Shown here piece after piece: positions 9,420 to 24,263 of a DNA stretch of 64,000 nucleotides. The notes under the pieces were generated by a model. That model saw nothing but the letters and a program-made list of their open reading frames with translations. It ran no database searches and was not told the origin of the DNA. Source of the stretch: Nocardioides conyzicola (GTDB lineage Bacteria; Actinomycetota; Actinomycetes; Propionibacteriales; Nocardioidaceae); contig NZ_BAABKM010000002.1 of NCBI RefSeq assembly GCF_039543825.1, positions 2,946,133 through 3,010,132 of the forward strand, given 5' to 3'. Made by a program: the position numbers and the translations under genes. Numbering within the stretch: position 1 is the stretch's first letter; every line of letters starts with the position of its first letter.

Positions 9420-10274
9420 ATGACCTCTGTGACTGCACAGAAGCTGGACGGCTCCGCCACCCTCAAGGCGATCAAGGCCGAGCTCACCGAGCGCGTCGCC
9501 GTGCTGAAGGCGAAGGGCGTCGTCCCCGGCCTCGGCACCGTGCTGGTCGGCGACGACCCGGGCTCGCACTGGTACGTCGGCGCCAAGCACAAGGACTGCG
9601 CGGAGATCGGGATCGAGTCGATCCGGGTCGACCTGCCGGCGACCGCGACCCAGGCCGAGGTGGAGGCGGAGATCGACCGCCTCAATGCCGACCCCGCGTG
9701 CACCGGCTTCCTGGTGCAGCAGCCGACCGGTCTCGACGAGTTCCGCCTGCTGTCGCGCGTCGACCCCGACAAGGACGTCGACGGCCTGCATCCGACCAAC
9801 CTCGGCAAGCTCGTCCTCGGCGAGGCGGGCTCGCTGCCCTGCACGCCGATCGGCTGCATCGAGCTGCTCCGGCGCCACGGCGTCGAGCTCAACGGCGCCG
9901 AGGTGGTCGTCGTCGGCCGCGGCCTCACGGTCGGCCGCCCGCTGGGGCTGCTGCTCACCCGGCGCTCCGAGAACTCCACGGTGACGCTCTGCCACACCGG
10001 CACCCGTGACCTCGCCGCGCACACCCGTACGGCGGACGTCATCGTGGCCGCCGCCGGCGTACCCGGGATCATCCGCGGCGACATGGTCAAGCCGGGCGCC
10101 GCGGTGCTCGACGTCGGGGTCTCGCGGGTCGACGGCAAGATCGCCGGCGACGTCGCGGACGACGTCTGGGACGTCGCGGGCTGGATCTCGCCCAACCCCG
10201 GCGGCGTGGGTCCGATGACCCGCGCGATGCTGCTCTCCAACATCGTGACGGCGGCCGAGCGCCAGGTGTCGTGA
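9420..10274 (+). CDS. folD: Methylenetetrahydrofolate dehydrogenase / cyclohydrolase
   Basis: FolD interconverts methylene-, methenyl- and 10-formyl-tetrahydrofolate with NADP, and supplies the formyl donor used by PurN and PurH. The catalytic Tyr52/Lys56 pair lies in YVGAKHK. VQQPTG and DVDGLHP come next, then the NADP loop [11 protein letters not shown] and the C-terminal [10 protein letters not shown]. It is 284 residues long. ATG 9420 sits just behind AGGACAGG; GTG 9429 is an alternative. It overlaps the next gene by 4 nt (GTGA). Confidence 0.96.
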   Translation: MTSVTAQKLDGSATLKAIKAELTERVAVLKAKGVVPGLGTVLVGDDPGSHWYVGAKHKDCAEIGIESIRVDLPATATQAEVEAEIDRLNADPACTGFLVQQPTGLDEFRLLSRVDPDKDVDGLHPTNLGKLVLGEAGSLPCTPIGCIELLRRHGVELNGAEVVVVGRGLTVGRPLGLLLTRRSENSTVTLCHTGTRDLAAHTRTADVIVAAAGVPGIIRGDMVKPGAAVLDVGVSRVDGKIAGDVADDVWDVAGWISPNPGGVGPMTRAMLLSNIVTAAERQVS

Positions 10275-10636
10275 GCGACCTGGAGCCGCCGTCGGACGAG
10301 ATCGAGCCGATCTCCGCCGAGGAGATGGGCGCCGAGGACCCCGGCGAGGGGGAGCCGCGCCGCTATCCGTCGACGATCGGCGGCGGCTTCTACCTCGTGG
10401 TCCTCGCCGTGGTGGCGATCGCGATCGGGATCATCACGTACGGCAACTGGCGCATCGGCGTGCGGTGGTTCGGCGGCGCGCTGCTCTTCGCCGCGCTGAT
10501 GCGGGCCGTGCTGCCGGCCAAGGACGCGGGCATGCTCGCCGTACGCAAGCGCTGGTGGGACTGCTTCCTGCTGATCGCCACCGGGGTCGCGCTCATCGTG
10601 CTGGCCGCCTCGATCCCCGACCAGCCCGGCCCCTAA
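10271..10636 (+). CDS. DUF3017-family small membrane protein
   Basis: A 121-residue protein with an acidic N-terminus (about 1-30) and three hydrophobic helices (about 36-57, 64-82, 95-113). It starts with GTG overlapping the folD stop. A DUF3017 gene directly after folD is a conserved actinobacterial arrangement; its function is not known. Transcription of the purN-folD unit probably ends in the hairpin right after this gene. Confidence 0.85.
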   Translation: MSDLEPPSDEIEPISAEEMGAEDPGEGEPRRYPSTIGGGFYLVVLAVVAIAIGIITYGNWRIGVRWFGGALLFAALMRAVLPAKDAGMLAVRKRWWDCFLLIATGVALIVLAASIPDQPGP

Positions 10637-10639
10637 CGC

Positions 10640-10710
10640 CGAGTCGGCGCCAGTTTGCAGCCTTCGCTGCAAACTGGCGCCGACTCGCATGCAAACTGGC
10701 GCCGACTCGG
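10640..10710. terminator. 21-bp perfect hairpin with a duplicated arm, bidirectional terminator
   Basis: The arm at 10640-10660 is perfectly complementary to 10667-10687 across a CCTTCG loop. A second copy of the right arm (GCAAACTGGCGCCGACTCG) is present again at 10691-10709, so the left arm can pair with either copy. It lies between convergent genes (DUF3017 and mdh, whose stop codon is at 10712) and probably terminates both. Confidence 0.8.
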
Positions 10711-10711
10711 C

Positions 10712-11698
10712 TCAGATGAGGCCGAGCTCCGTGACGGCGGCGCGCTCGTCCGCGAGCTCCGCGGTCGAGGCGTCGATCTTGCCGCGCGAGAAGTCGTCGA
10801 TCTCGAGGCCCTGGACGATCTCCCAGTTGCCGTCCTTGGTGGTGACCGGGAAGGACGAGATCAGGCCCTCGGGTACGCCGTACGAGCCGTCGGAGACGAC
10901 CGCCATGGAGACCCAGTTGTCGGCGGGCGAGCCGAGCAGCCAGTCGCGGGCGGCGTCGACGGTGGCCGAGGCGGCGGACGCGGCGGACGAGGAGCCCCGG
11001 GCGTCGATGATCGCGGCGCCGCGCTTGGCGACGGTCGGGATGAAGGTGTCGGCGATCCAGGCCTGGTCGCCGACGACCTCGGCGGCGTTCCTGCCGCCGA
11101 CCTCGGCGTGGAAGATGTCGGGGTACTGCGTCGCCGAGTGGTTGCCCCAGATCGTCATCTTCTTGATGTCGGTCACGGCGGCGCCGGTCTTGGCGGCGAG
11201 CTGCGAGATCGCACGGTTGTGGTCGAGGCGGGTCAGCGCCGAGAACCGCTCCTGCGGGATGTCGGGCGCGTTGGTCATCGCGATCAGCGCGTTGGTGTTG
11301 GCCGGGTTGCCGGTGACACCGATGCGTACGTCGTCGGCCGCCACCTTGTTGAGCGCCTTGCCCTGCGCGGTGAAGATCGCGCCGTTCGCGGACAGCAGGT
11401 CGCCGCGCTCCATGCCGGGGCCCCGCGGGCGGGCGCCGACGAGCAGCGCGAGGTTGACGCCGTCGAAGATCGTCTCGGCGTCGTCGCCGATCTCGACACC
11501 GGCGAGGTTGGGGAACGCGCAGTCGTCCAGCTCCATGACGACGCCCTCGAGCGCCTTCAGGGCCGGGGTGATCTCCAGCAGCCGCAGCTCGATCGGGCGG
11601 TCGCCCAGCAGCGACCCGCTGGCGAGGCGGAAGAGCAGGCTGTAGCCGATCTGACCGGCGGCGCCGGTGACGGCGACCTTCAACGGGGTTGAGCTCAC
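10712..11698 (-). CDS. mdh: Malate dehydrogenase
   Basis: An NAD-dependent malate dehydrogenase of 328 residues, TCA cycle. The N-terminal Rossmann loop is [19 protein letters not shown] (about 9-27). The substrate loop shows [26 protein letters not shown] comes next, and the catalytic His is in [12 protein letters not shown] with the Asp/Arg of RLDHNRA. GTG 11698 was chosen because AAGGAG lies 6 nt upstream and the Rossmann strand follows at once. It is divergent from the lipoprotein gene at 11790. Confidence 0.97.
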   Translation of the reverse strand: MSSTPLKVAVTGAAGQIGYSLLFRLASGSLLGDRPIELRLLEITPALKALEGVVMELDDCAFPNLAGVEIGDDAETIFDGVNLALLVGARPRGPGMERGDLLSANGAIFTAQGKALNKVAADDVRIGVTGNPANTNALIAMTNAPDIPQERFSALTRLDHNRAISQLAAKTGAAVTDIKKMTIWGNHSATQYPDIFHAEVGGRNAAEVVGDQAWIADTFIPTVAKRGAAIIDARGSSSAASAASATVDAARDWLLGSPADNWVSMAVVSDGSYGVPEGLISSFPVTTKDGNWEIVQGLEIDDFSRGKIDASTAELADERAAVTELGLI

Positions 11699-11725
11699 GA
11701 CGACTCCTTGGAGACACGATGGTGA

Positions 11726-16382
<4,657 letters not shown>

Positions 16383-16389
16383 GGTCCTG

Positions 16390-16484
16390 GTGCGGGTTTC
16401 ACCGGCCAGCCGGTGAAACCCGCACGACACGCCGACGACGTACGGCGTGTCGTCCGGGTTTCCCCGGCCAGCCGGGGAAACCCG
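16390..16484. repeat. Three consecutive perfect hairpins, two of the same design
   Basis: Hairpin A: GTGCGGGTTTCACCGG (16390-16405) with 16410-16425, loop CCAG. Hairpin B: ACGACACGCCG (16424-16434) with CGGCGTGTCGT (16443-16453). Hairpin C: CGGGTTTCCCCGG (16455-16467) with 16472-16484, loop CCAG. A and C share the GGGTTTC/GAAACCC arms and the CCAG loop, so they look like copies of one element. There is no U-tract, so a terminator role is plausible but unproved. The GTTTC/GAAAC arms recur in the hairpin after sucD. Confidence 0.7.
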
Positions 16485-16583
16485 CAGCCCCGTCGACGAT
16501 GCGTCAGCCGGCCCCAGCCGCACATAGGCTGGATCACACCTGGGACCGGAATACGACCGCCCCGCCTCCGGGTTGGAGCCCGC

Positions 16584-17798
16584 GTGACGTCCGCACCCAC
16601 CACCGCCCCCGCAGAGACGGCTCCGGCCACCGCTGCGCACTACCGGTTCGCGGTGCTGGCGCTCGGCCTCGGCGGCTTCGCGATCGGCACCACCGAGTTC
16701 GTGACGATGGGGCTGCTGCCCCAGATCGCCGGCGGGGTGGGCATCTCGATCCCGCAGGCCGGCCACCTGATCTCGGCGTACGCGCTCGGGGTGGTCGTCG
16801 GCGCTCCCGTGATCGCGATCTTCGGGGCCAAGCTGCCCCGTCGGGCGCTGCTGGTCGGGCTGATGGCGGCGTACGCCGTCTTCAACGTGCTCAGCGCGCT
16901 GGCCGGGAGCTACGGGGTGCTCTTCGTCGCCCGCTTCCTCGACGGCCTGCCGCACGGCGCCTACTTCGGGGTCGCTGCGCTGGTGGCCGCGAGCATGGCC
17001 GCTCCCGAGCACCGGGGCCGAGCGGTCGCGGGCGTGATGCTCGGGCTGTCCATCGCCAACGTCGTCGGTGTCCCGGCCGCGACCTGGATGGGCCAGCAGG
17101 TCGGCTGGCGCTCGGCGTACCTCTCGACCGCCGCCCTCGCCCTGGTCACCGCGGTGCTGATCGTCGCCTACGTCCCGGCGGTGCCGGGCAACCCGGCGGC
17201 GACCGGGCGCAAGGAGATGCTGTTCTTCCGCAACGGCCAGGCGATGCTCACGCTGCTCGCGGGCGCGGTCGGCTTCGGCGGCCTCTTCGCCGTCTACTCC
17301 TACATCGCCCCCACGGTCACCGAGGTCGGTGGGCTGCCCGACTCGGCCGTGCCGGTCTTCACCGCGGCGTTCGGCGTCGGCATGATCGCCGGCACCTGGC
17401 TCGCCGGCCGGCTCGCGGACTGGTCGGTCTTCCGCACCCTCATCTGGTCGGGCGTCCTGTCCGGCCTGGTGATGCTGCTCGTCTGGGCACTGGCGCCGTA
17501 CGGCTGGTGGCTGCTGCCCGCGATCTTCCTGGTCACCGCCATCGGCTCGGTGCTGGTGGTCAACCTGCAGCTGCGCCTGATGGCCGTCTCCGGCGAGGCC
17601 CAGACCCTCGGCGCCGCCATGAACCACGCCTCGCTCAACATCGCCAACGCCCTCGGCGCCTGGCTGGGCGGCCTGGTCATCGCGGCGGGCCACGGCTACC
17701 GGGCTCCGGCCCTCGTCGGCGCCGCGCTCTCGGTCGCCGGGATCGCCGTGCTGTTCTGGTCGGCGGCCGTCGACCGCAGGGACACCGCCGAGGCGTAG
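16584..17798 (+). CDS. MFS efflux transporter (DHA1, AraJ/Cmx-like)
   Basis: A 404-residue, 12-helix drug:H+ antiporter-type protein. FAIGTTEFVTMGLLPQIA in the first helices, LDGLPHGAYFGVAALVAASM (helix 4 region) and VVGVPAATWMGQQVGWRSAY (helix 5, antiporter-like motif) are typical of the AraJ/chloramphenicol-exporter group. GTG 16584 is preceded by GGAG at 6 nt. The substrate cannot be read from the sequence. It stands alone between the hairpin cluster and trpS. Confidence 0.85.
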   Translation: MTSAPTTAPAETAPATAAHYRFAVLALGLGGFAIGTTEFVTMGLLPQIAGGVGISIPQAGHLISAYALGVVVGAPVIAIFGAKLPRRALLVGLMAAYAVFNVLSALAGSYGVLFVARFLDGLPHGAYFGVAALVAASMAAPEHRGRAVAGVMLGLSIANVVGVPAATWMGQQVGWRSAYLSTAALALVTAVLIVAYVPAVPGNPAATGRKEMLFFRNGQAMLTLLAGAVGFGGLFAVYSYIAPTVTEVGGLPDSAVPVFTAAFGVGMIAGTWLAGRLADWSVFRTLIWSGVLSGLVMLLVWALAPYGWWLLPAIFLVTAIGSVLVVNLQLRLMAVSGEAQTLGAAMNHASLNIANALGAWLGGLVIAAGHGYRAPALVGAALSVAGIAVLFWSAAVDRRDTAEA

Positions 17799-18866
<1,068 letters not shown>

Positions 18867-18876
18867 GGTCCTGAGA

Positions 18877-19398
18877 GTGCCGACGATTGGAGTGGCGGTC
18901 GCGATCCCGGAGCCCTGGGCGAGCGAGCTGCAGGACTACCGGACCGCCGTGGGAGACACCACCGCGGCGATGATCCCGACCCACATCACGCTGGTGCCGC
19001 CGACGGAGATCGACGACCTCCAGGTCGCCGACGTCGAGAAGCACCTGGAGGAGGCCGCGGCCGAGGTCGCGAGCTACTGCGTACATCTGCGCGGGACGGG
19101 TACCTTCCGGCCCGTGTCGCCCGTCGTCTTCGTGACCCTCGTCGAGGGCATCTCCCAGTGTGAGCAGCTCGCGGGCGCCGTACGCCGGGGGCCGCTCGAC
19201 ATCGAGCTGCAGTACCCGTACCACCCCCACGTCACCGTTGCCCATCACCTCGAGGACCCGCTCCTCGACCGGGCGTTCGACGAGCTGGCCGCCTTCGAGT
19301 GCGAGTTCGACGTGTCGGCCTTCCACCTCTACGTCCACGACGAGGACGAGGGCTGGCAGCCGACCCGCACCTTCACCCTCGACGGCCCTGCCGGCTGA
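18877..19398 (+). CDS. 2H phosphoesterase / 2'-5' RNA ligase-like protein
   Basis: A 173-residue protein with the two H-x-T signature motifs of the 2H phosphoesterase superfamily: HITL at about 36-39 and HVTV at about 119-122. These form the active site in LigT-type enzymes acting on 2',5' or cyclic phosphodiester bonds in RNA. The substrate is unknown. It sits 10 nt after trpS and 2 nt before yihY, so it is part of the same operon. Confidence 0.87.
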   Translation: MPTIGVAVAIPEPWASELQDYRTAVGDTTAAMIPTHITLVPPTEIDDLQVADVEKHLEEAAAEVASYCVHLRGTGTFRPVSPVVFVTLVEGISQCEQLAGAVRRGPLDIELQYPYHPHVTVAHHLEDPLLDRAFDELAAFECEFDVSAFHLYVHDEDEGWQPTRTFTLDGPAG

Positions 19399-19400
19399 CG

Positions 19401-20441
19401 ATGCCCTCGATCAAGGAGCGGCTCGCGGAGCTGCGCCGTCGCCGGCCGCTGGTCGACCACGTGCTCCGCATGCAGGAGCACTACGGCGCGGTCAACGCGG
19501 GCCAGCAGGCCGGTGCGGTCACCTACTTCGCGTTCCTGTCCTTCTTCCCGATCATGGCGCTGGGCTTCCTGGTCGTCGGGTGGATCGCCGTGGTCTACCC
19601 GCAGGCCGAGAGCAACCTGACGACCGCCATCAACAACCTGCTGCCGGGCATCATCGGGCCGGGCGACGACCAGATCTCGCTCGACGACTTCCACGGCGCG
19701 CAGACGACCGTCGGGGTGGTCGCCCTGGTCAGCCTCGCGGGTGTGCTGTACGCCGGGCTCGGGTGGCTCTCCGGGATGCGCGCGGCTCTCGAGATCGTCT
19801 TCGAGGTGCCCAAGAAGGACCAGCCCAACTTCGTCTTCGGCAAGCTCCGCGACCTGATCACGATGGTCCTGATCGGCGTCATCCTGATCGTCTCGGTCGG
19901 GGTGTCCGGCCTGGTGAGCAGCTACTCCACCAAGGTCCTCGACTGGGTCGGCCTCGACGACACGCTGTCGCCGCTCCTCCAGCTCTTCACGGTCGCGCTC
20001 GGCATCGGCGCGAGCATGCTGCTCTTCTTCTCTCTCTTCAAGCTCCTCGCCGAGCCCGCGACACCCACCCGCTCGCTGTGGTCGGGTGCGCTGCTCGGCG
20101 CGCTCGGCTTCGAGGTGCTCAAGCGGCTCTCCGGCCTCCTGCTGGCCTCGACGAAGGACCAGCCGGCGTTCCAGGCCTTCGGGATCGCGCTGATCCTGGT
20201 CATCTGGATCAACTACTTCTCGCGGGTCGTCCTGTACGCCGCCGCCTGGGCGCACACCTCGGCAGCCGCCCGAGCCGCCCGCCCGGCCCCGACCCCGGCG
20301 CCCGTCGAGGGTCCGCCCTCCCCGCCCCTGCGCCAGCAGGAGGTGCTCGAGTACCCCTGGGCTGCGACGTACGCCGCCGGCGCGGGCACCATGCTCGCTC
20401 TCGTTGCTCTGATCAGCAGGCTCGGCAGGAAGAAGTCATGA
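19401..20441 (+). CDS. YihY/virulence factor BrkB family membrane protein
   Basis: A 346-residue inner-membrane protein with about six helices. Early family features are GAVTYFAFLSFFPIMALGFLVV (about 38-60), and the later helices include LILVIWINYFSRVVLYAAAWA. The C-terminal region is Pro/Ala-rich and precedes a final hydrophobic segment (about 320-338). The family is old and often wrongly called RNase BN; its function is unresolved. The ATGA overlap with the next gene and 2-nt gap from the 2H gene show an operon. Confidence 0.88.
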   Translation: MPSIKERLAELRRRRPLVDHVLRMQEHYGAVNAGQQAGAVTYFAFLSFFPIMALGFLVVGWIAVVYPQAESNLTTAINNLLPGIIGPGDDQISLDDFHGAQTTVGVVALVSLAGVLYAGLGWLSGMRAALEIVFEVPKKDQPNFVFGKLRDLITMVLIGVILIVSVGVSGLVSSYSTKVLDWVGLDDTLSPLLQLFTVALGIGASMLLFFSLFKLLAEPATPTRSLWSGALLGALGFEVLKRLSGLLLASTKDQPAFQAFGIALILVIWINYFSRVVLYAAAWAHTSAAARAARPAPTPAPVEGPPSPPLRQQEVLEYPWAATYAAGAGTMLALVALISRLGRKKS

Positions 20442-20686
20442 AGCTCGGACGCAAGCACGGCTGGCTCCTGGTCGGCATCGCCCTGTGGAACTTCGTCGTC
20501 TGGGGCACCTTCATCAAGAACCTCGCCGCGTCGCACGCGTCGGGGGAGGACCGGCCGGGCGGCTACTACGTCGCCCACTCCGTGCTGATCGTCGTCGACC
20601 TCGCGATCGGCGTGGTCCTCGGGCTCCTCGGGCTCAAGATCCTTCGCAGGAACTCGACGGAGACGTCGGACCGACGCACGCGTTGA
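20438..20686 (+). CDS. SCO4848-type small membrane protein
   Basis: An 82-residue protein with two hydrophobic helices (about 9-27 and 46-68) separated by a short loop. It resembles the SCO4848 family found next to trpS/yihY in Streptomyces. Its ATG overlaps the yihY stop (ATGA). The function is unknown. Confidence 0.8.
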   Translation: MKLGRKHGWLLVGIALWNFVVWGTFIKNLAASHASGEDRPGGYYVAHSVLIVVDLAIGVVLGLLGLKILRRNSTETSDRRTR

Positions 20687-20714
20687 TCGCCGGAGCAGCC
20701 GCTCGCGGTGACTA

Positions 20715-20731
20715 AAGTGCTTCACGTGAAG
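20715..20731. promoter_or_regulatory. Putative LacI-family operator at its own gene start
   Basis: AAGTGCTT (20715-20722) overlaps the perfect palindrome CTTCACGTGAAG (20720-20731). AAGNGCTT recurs twice in front of the transport operon at 21816 and 21830. This suggests autoregulation plus control of the downstream genes. Confidence 0.5.
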
Positions 20732-21775
20732 TCTGACGGGAAGCGTCCTCACGCCACCATCTACGACGTGGCCAGCGAGGCGGGCGTGAGCATCGCGACG
20801 GTGTCGAACGCGATGAACAAGCCGGAGCGCGTCGGCGAGCGGACCCGACGGCGCGTCCTCGAGGCGGCCGACCGGCTCGGCTACGTCCCCAAGGCGGACG
20901 CGGCGAGCCAGGCGCGCAAGCACGTGGGACGCATCGGGGTGATCGCCCCGTTCACGTCGTACGCGAGCTTCATGCGCCGCCTCAGCGGCGTCCTCACCGA
21001 GGCGTCGAGCCGAGGGGTGGACGTCTCCGTCTACGACATGGAGTCCGCTGCCACCGCCACGTCGCCCGCGCTGGAGACCATCCCCATCCGGGGTTTCGTG
21101 GACGGCCTCATCGTCATGGGCGAGCCGCTGGAGCCGGCCGTCGAGCAACGACTGGCATCACGCGGGATGCCGGTGGTGATCGTGGACGCGGAGAGCGACA
21201 TCTTCCACGTGGTGAAGATCGACGACTACGGGGCCGGTCGGGTGGCGGCGCGGCACCTGATCGAGCTCGGCCACCGGCAGATCGGGTACCTCCTGGAAGG
21301 GCAGGTCGCCGACTACGAGTCGCAGGCGCTGCGCAGGTTGGGAGGCTTCCAGGCCGAGCTCGCGCAGCACCCCGAGGTGAGGCTGACCGTCAGCCAGACG
21401 ACGGGCACCCTCGCGGCGGCCCGTGAGGCCGGGCGAAAGCTGCTCGGCGCGGATCCGCGGCCGACCGCGGTGATGGCGCACTTCGACGACCTCGCGATCG
21501 GGGTCGTGCAGGCCGCCAAGGACCTCGGGATCGAGGTGCCCCGTGACCTGTCGGTCCTTGGTTTCGACGACGGGCCGGTGGCTGAGGCGGCGGACCTGTC
21601 CACGGTCCGGCAGCCCTTCGAGGAGTCGGGGGCGCTGGCGACCCGGTTGCTCCTCGACGCCCTGGAGCGACCGAGCGGCCGGCAGGTGATCCTGCTGGAC
21701 TGCCAGGTGGTGGCGAGGGCGACGACCGGCGTCGCGACGACGCTGATCGACCGGCCGGTGTCCCGCGCCCGGTAG
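20726..21775 (+). CDS. LacI-family transcriptional regulator
   Basis: A regulator of about 349 residues. The N-terminal helix-turn-helix is TIYDVASEAGVSIATVSNAM (about 11-30), followed by the hinge helix RRRVLEAADRLGYVPKADAAS. The periplasmic-binding-protein-like sensor domain follows, with HLIELGHRQIGYLL and DDLAIGVVQAAKDLGIEVPRDLSVLGFDD. The GTG at 20726 is chosen because the upstream operator-like palindrome would otherwise be coding; GTG 20708 is also in frame. It precedes a sugar ABC operon in the same direction and is probably its repressor, with the sugar or a derivative as inducer. Confidence 0.9.
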   Translation: MKSDGKRPHATIYDVASEAGVSIATVSNAMNKPERVGERTRRRVLEAADRLGYVPKADAASQARKHVGRIGVIAPFTSYASFMRRLSGVLTEASSRGVDVSVYDMESAATATSPALETIPIRGFVDGLIVMGEPLEPAVEQRLASRGMPVVIVDAESDIFHVVKIDDYGAGRVAARHLIELGHRQIGYLLEGQVADYESQALRRLGGFQAELAQHPEVRLTVSQTTGTLAAAREAGRKLLGADPRPTAVMAHFDDLAIGVVQAAKDLGIEVPRDLSVLGFDDGPVAEAADLSTVRQPFEESGALATRLLLDALERPSGRQVILLDCQVVARATTGVATTLIDRPVSRAR

Positions 21776-21815
21776 GCAGGGCTGCCCCGGCCGGGGCTCG
21801 CCAGGTGACGAATTG

Positions 21816-21862
21816 AAGGGCTTTACACAAAGTGCTTGACGTCGTGTGATGATGGTTACTAC
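21816..21862 (+). promoter_or_regulatory. Promoter and tandem LacI-type operators of the sugar transport operon
   Basis: AAGGGCTT (21816-21823) and AAGTGCTT (21830-21837) match the site before the LacI gene. The second overlaps TTGACG (21836-21841), a good -35 box. A possible -10 is TACTAC at 21857-21862, with a 15-nt spacer. A repressor on these sites would block polymerase. Confidence 0.55.
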
Positions 21863-21948
21863 TGTCAGCGGGGCCGCGATGCGGCGGATCGCGCCTCTCG
21901 GGTTCACCCACCAGACCGCAGGCGCTCGCGCCTCGACCAAGGAGACCT

Positions 21949-23304
21949 GTGTTCACCACGACAACCCGCTCGACCCGGCGGTACCTCGCCGTGCTCGCCG
22001 TGGCAGCCACGCTGACCGCGACCGCCTGCAGTGCGCCTGGTTCGGACAACTCGGACGGATCGGGTGCGAAGGCGGACAGCGACGTCAGCACCAAGCTGAC
22101 CGATGAGAAGGTGACCCTGGACCTCTACCTCGAGACCGGGTTCCCGATCGTCGAGAAGCTCTCGAAGGAGTTCACCCGGCAGCACCCGAACATCACCTTC
22201 GACATCCGCAGCGACCAGTTCGCGTCGTTGGCCGAGAACGCGCCGCGGGTGATGGCCGGGGACGACGCTCCCGACCTCATCAGGCTGGCGACCATCGCCG
22301 ACTCCGCGGACGATGGTCTGCTGCTCGACCTCGACCCCTACTACGAGGCCTACGGGTGGGACGAGTTCCCGGAGTCGCAGCTGGAGCAGATGCGGGTCAG
22401 CGATGACGGCACGCGCGGTTCGGGTCCGCTCTACGCCCTGGGCGTCGGCTACTCGGTGACCGGCGTCTACTACAACAAGGACATCGCCGCGAGGATCGGC
22501 ATGGACGAGCCGCCGGCCACGATCGACGAGCTCGAGGCCGACATGGCCGAGGCGAAGGCCGCCGGCGAGCAGCCGATCATGCAGTTCAACGACATCGGCG
22601 GCGCCGCGTTCCCGTTCCAGGCGCTGCTGAACCAGTACGCCGACCCCGCCGTCGTCTCGGACTGGATCTTCCAGAAGCCGGACGCCACCATCGACACCCC
22701 GGCCGCCGTCGAGGCCGCGACCCACATCGCCGACTGGGCGAAGAAGGGCTACTTCCCCGACGACGTCAACAGCGTCGACTACACCACCATGGTGGGACGC
22801 TTCGCCAAGAACGACGGCCTGTTCATGTTCGATGGCGACTGGGAGTCGGCGAACCTCGGCAAGACGATGGGCGACAAGGTCGGGTTCTTCCTGATGCCGA
22901 CCGAGGAAGCGGGTGGCACGCCCGTGGCCATGGGTGCGCCGAACACCTACATCGTGCCGGCCAAGGCCGAGCACCCCGACGAGATCGCGTACTTCCTGAA
23001 CTGGATCCACACCGACGAGAAGGCGCGCCAGATCGTCGTCGACGACAGCGGTGCGGCCCCCGGCGGACCCGCGTCCCTCCCGGTGCCCGAGGTGCCCGAG
23101 ACGTCGCTCACGCACCAGACGCTGGAGGCCGCGGCCACCATCGGCGAGTCGGGCGTCCTGGTCGACTTCGTCGCCAACGCCACCTCAGGCATCTACGCCA
23201 ACGGCATCCGGCCCGAGCTGCAGTCGTTGATCGACGGCCGTACCTCCCCTGAGGACGCGGTGAAGGCGATCCAGGCCGAGTACGAGGCGGACCTCTCCTC
23301 GTGA
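21949..23304 (+). CDS. Sugar ABC transporter substrate-binding lipoprotein
   Basis: A 451-residue extracellular solute-binding protein (family 1, MalE-like). The signal peptide ends in a lipobox-like TATAC with Cys27. The body includes YYNKDIAARIGMDEPPATIDELEADM, characteristic of the family, and GLFMFDGDWE. The GTG start is preceded by AAGGAG at 5 nt. It is the first gene of a transport operon and its end overlaps the next gene by 4 nt. The neighbouring esterase suggests a plant oligosaccharide, perhaps xylan-derived, but the substrate is not shown by the sequence. Confidence 0.92.
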   Translation: MFTTTTRSTRRYLAVLAVAATLTATACSAPGSDNSDGSGAKADSDVSTKLTDEKVTLDLYLETGFPIVEKLSKEFTRQHPNITFDIRSDQFASLAENAPRVMAGDDAPDLIRLATIADSADDGLLLDLDPYYEAYGWDEFPESQLEQMRVSDDGTRGSGPLYALGVGYSVTGVYYNKDIAARIGMDEPPATIDELEADMAEAKAAGEQPIMQFNDIGGAAFPFQALLNQYADPAVVSDWIFQKPDATIDTPAAVEAATHIADWAKKGYFPDDVNSVDYTTMVGRFAKNDGLFMFDGDWESANLGKTMGDKVGFFLMPTEEAGGTPVAMGAPNTYIVPAKAEHPDEIAYFLNWIHTDEKARQIVVDDSGAAPGGPASLPVPEVPETSLTHQTLEAAATIGESGVLVDFVANATSGIYANGIRPELQSLIDGRTSPEDAVKAIQAEYEADLSS

Positions 23305-24263
23305 CCTGGACCCAGGACGCGGTGGTCCGCTCGGAAGACGAGCGGACCACCGCGTCACCCTCCGGCCGGACCCGGGATGCCCGGAGGCGGAAGCGCCCCT
23401 CCACGCGCTGGTCCCACCTGGTCTTCGTCGCGCCGGCGTTGGTGGTCTACGGCTTCTTCGTCATCAAGCCGCTCCTCACCTCGGTGCAGTACTCGTTCTA
23501 CGACTGGAACGGCATCGGCGCGTCGACCTGGGTCGGGCTCGACAACTACCGCCGGATCCTGGGCGACAGCAGTCAGCTCGCGATCGTCGGTCACGCTTTC
23601 GAGCTCATCATCTTCTTCACGGTCGTCCCGGTGGTGCTGGGCCTGGTCGCCGCGGCACTCATGCACGGCCTGCCGCAAGGCTCGTTCGCCACGGTGTCCC
23701 GCACCGTGCTGTTCATCCCCCAGGTCATCCCGCTGGTCGCCGCCGGCATCGTCTGGGACTGGGTCTACTCCAGCGACGGCGTCGCCAACCAGATCCTGTC
23801 GGCGATCGGCCTCGGTGGCCTCACCCGCCCCTGGCTCGCCGACTTCAGCACCGCACTTCCGGCGGTCGGCCTCATCGGGTCCTGGGTGATGCTCGGGCTC
23901 TGCACGCTGCTCCTCCTGACCGGCATCAACAAGATCGACCCGTCCCTCTACGAGGCCGCCCGCATCGACGGTGCCAACCGTCTCCGGGAGTTCGTGCACG
24001 TGACCCTGCCCGGCCTGCGGCGTGAGATCGGTGTGTGCGTGACCGTGACGATGATCGCCGCGCTCGCGAGCTTCGACATCATCTACATCTCGACGCAGGG
24101 TGGACCCGGCCGCTCGACCATGGTCCCCGGTGTCGAGATCTACCGGCTCGCGTTCACCCAGCGCGAGATCGGCCAGGCGTCCGCCATGGCGGTGATCCTG
24201 ATGGTCCTCGTGCTCGTGACCATCATTCCCATCCAGCGATTCACCCAGAGGACCGACTCATGA
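23301..24263 (+). CDS. Sugar ABC transporter permease (MalF-like)
   Basis: A 320-residue permease with six helices and the cytoplasmic EAA loop EAARIDGANRLREFVHVTLP (about 217-236) that docks the ATPase. The N-terminal 30 residues are charged and cytoplasmic. Four-nucleotide overlaps with the genes on both sides show tight coupling. Confidence 0.93.
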   Translation: MTWTQDAVVRSEDERTTASPSGRTRDARRRKRPSTRWSHLVFVAPALVVYGFFVIKPLLTSVQYSFYDWNGIGASTWVGLDNYRRILGDSSQLAIVGHAFELIIFFTVVPVVLGLVAAALMHGLPQGSFATVSRTVLFIPQVIPLVAAGIVWDWVYSSDGVANQILSAIGLGGLTRPWLADFSTALPAVGLIGSWVMLGLCTLLLLTGINKIDPSLYEAARIDGANRLREFVHVTLPGLRREIGVCVTVTMIAALASFDIIYISTQGGPGRSTMVPGVEIYRLAFTQREIGQASAMAVILMVLVLVTIIPIQRFTQRTDS

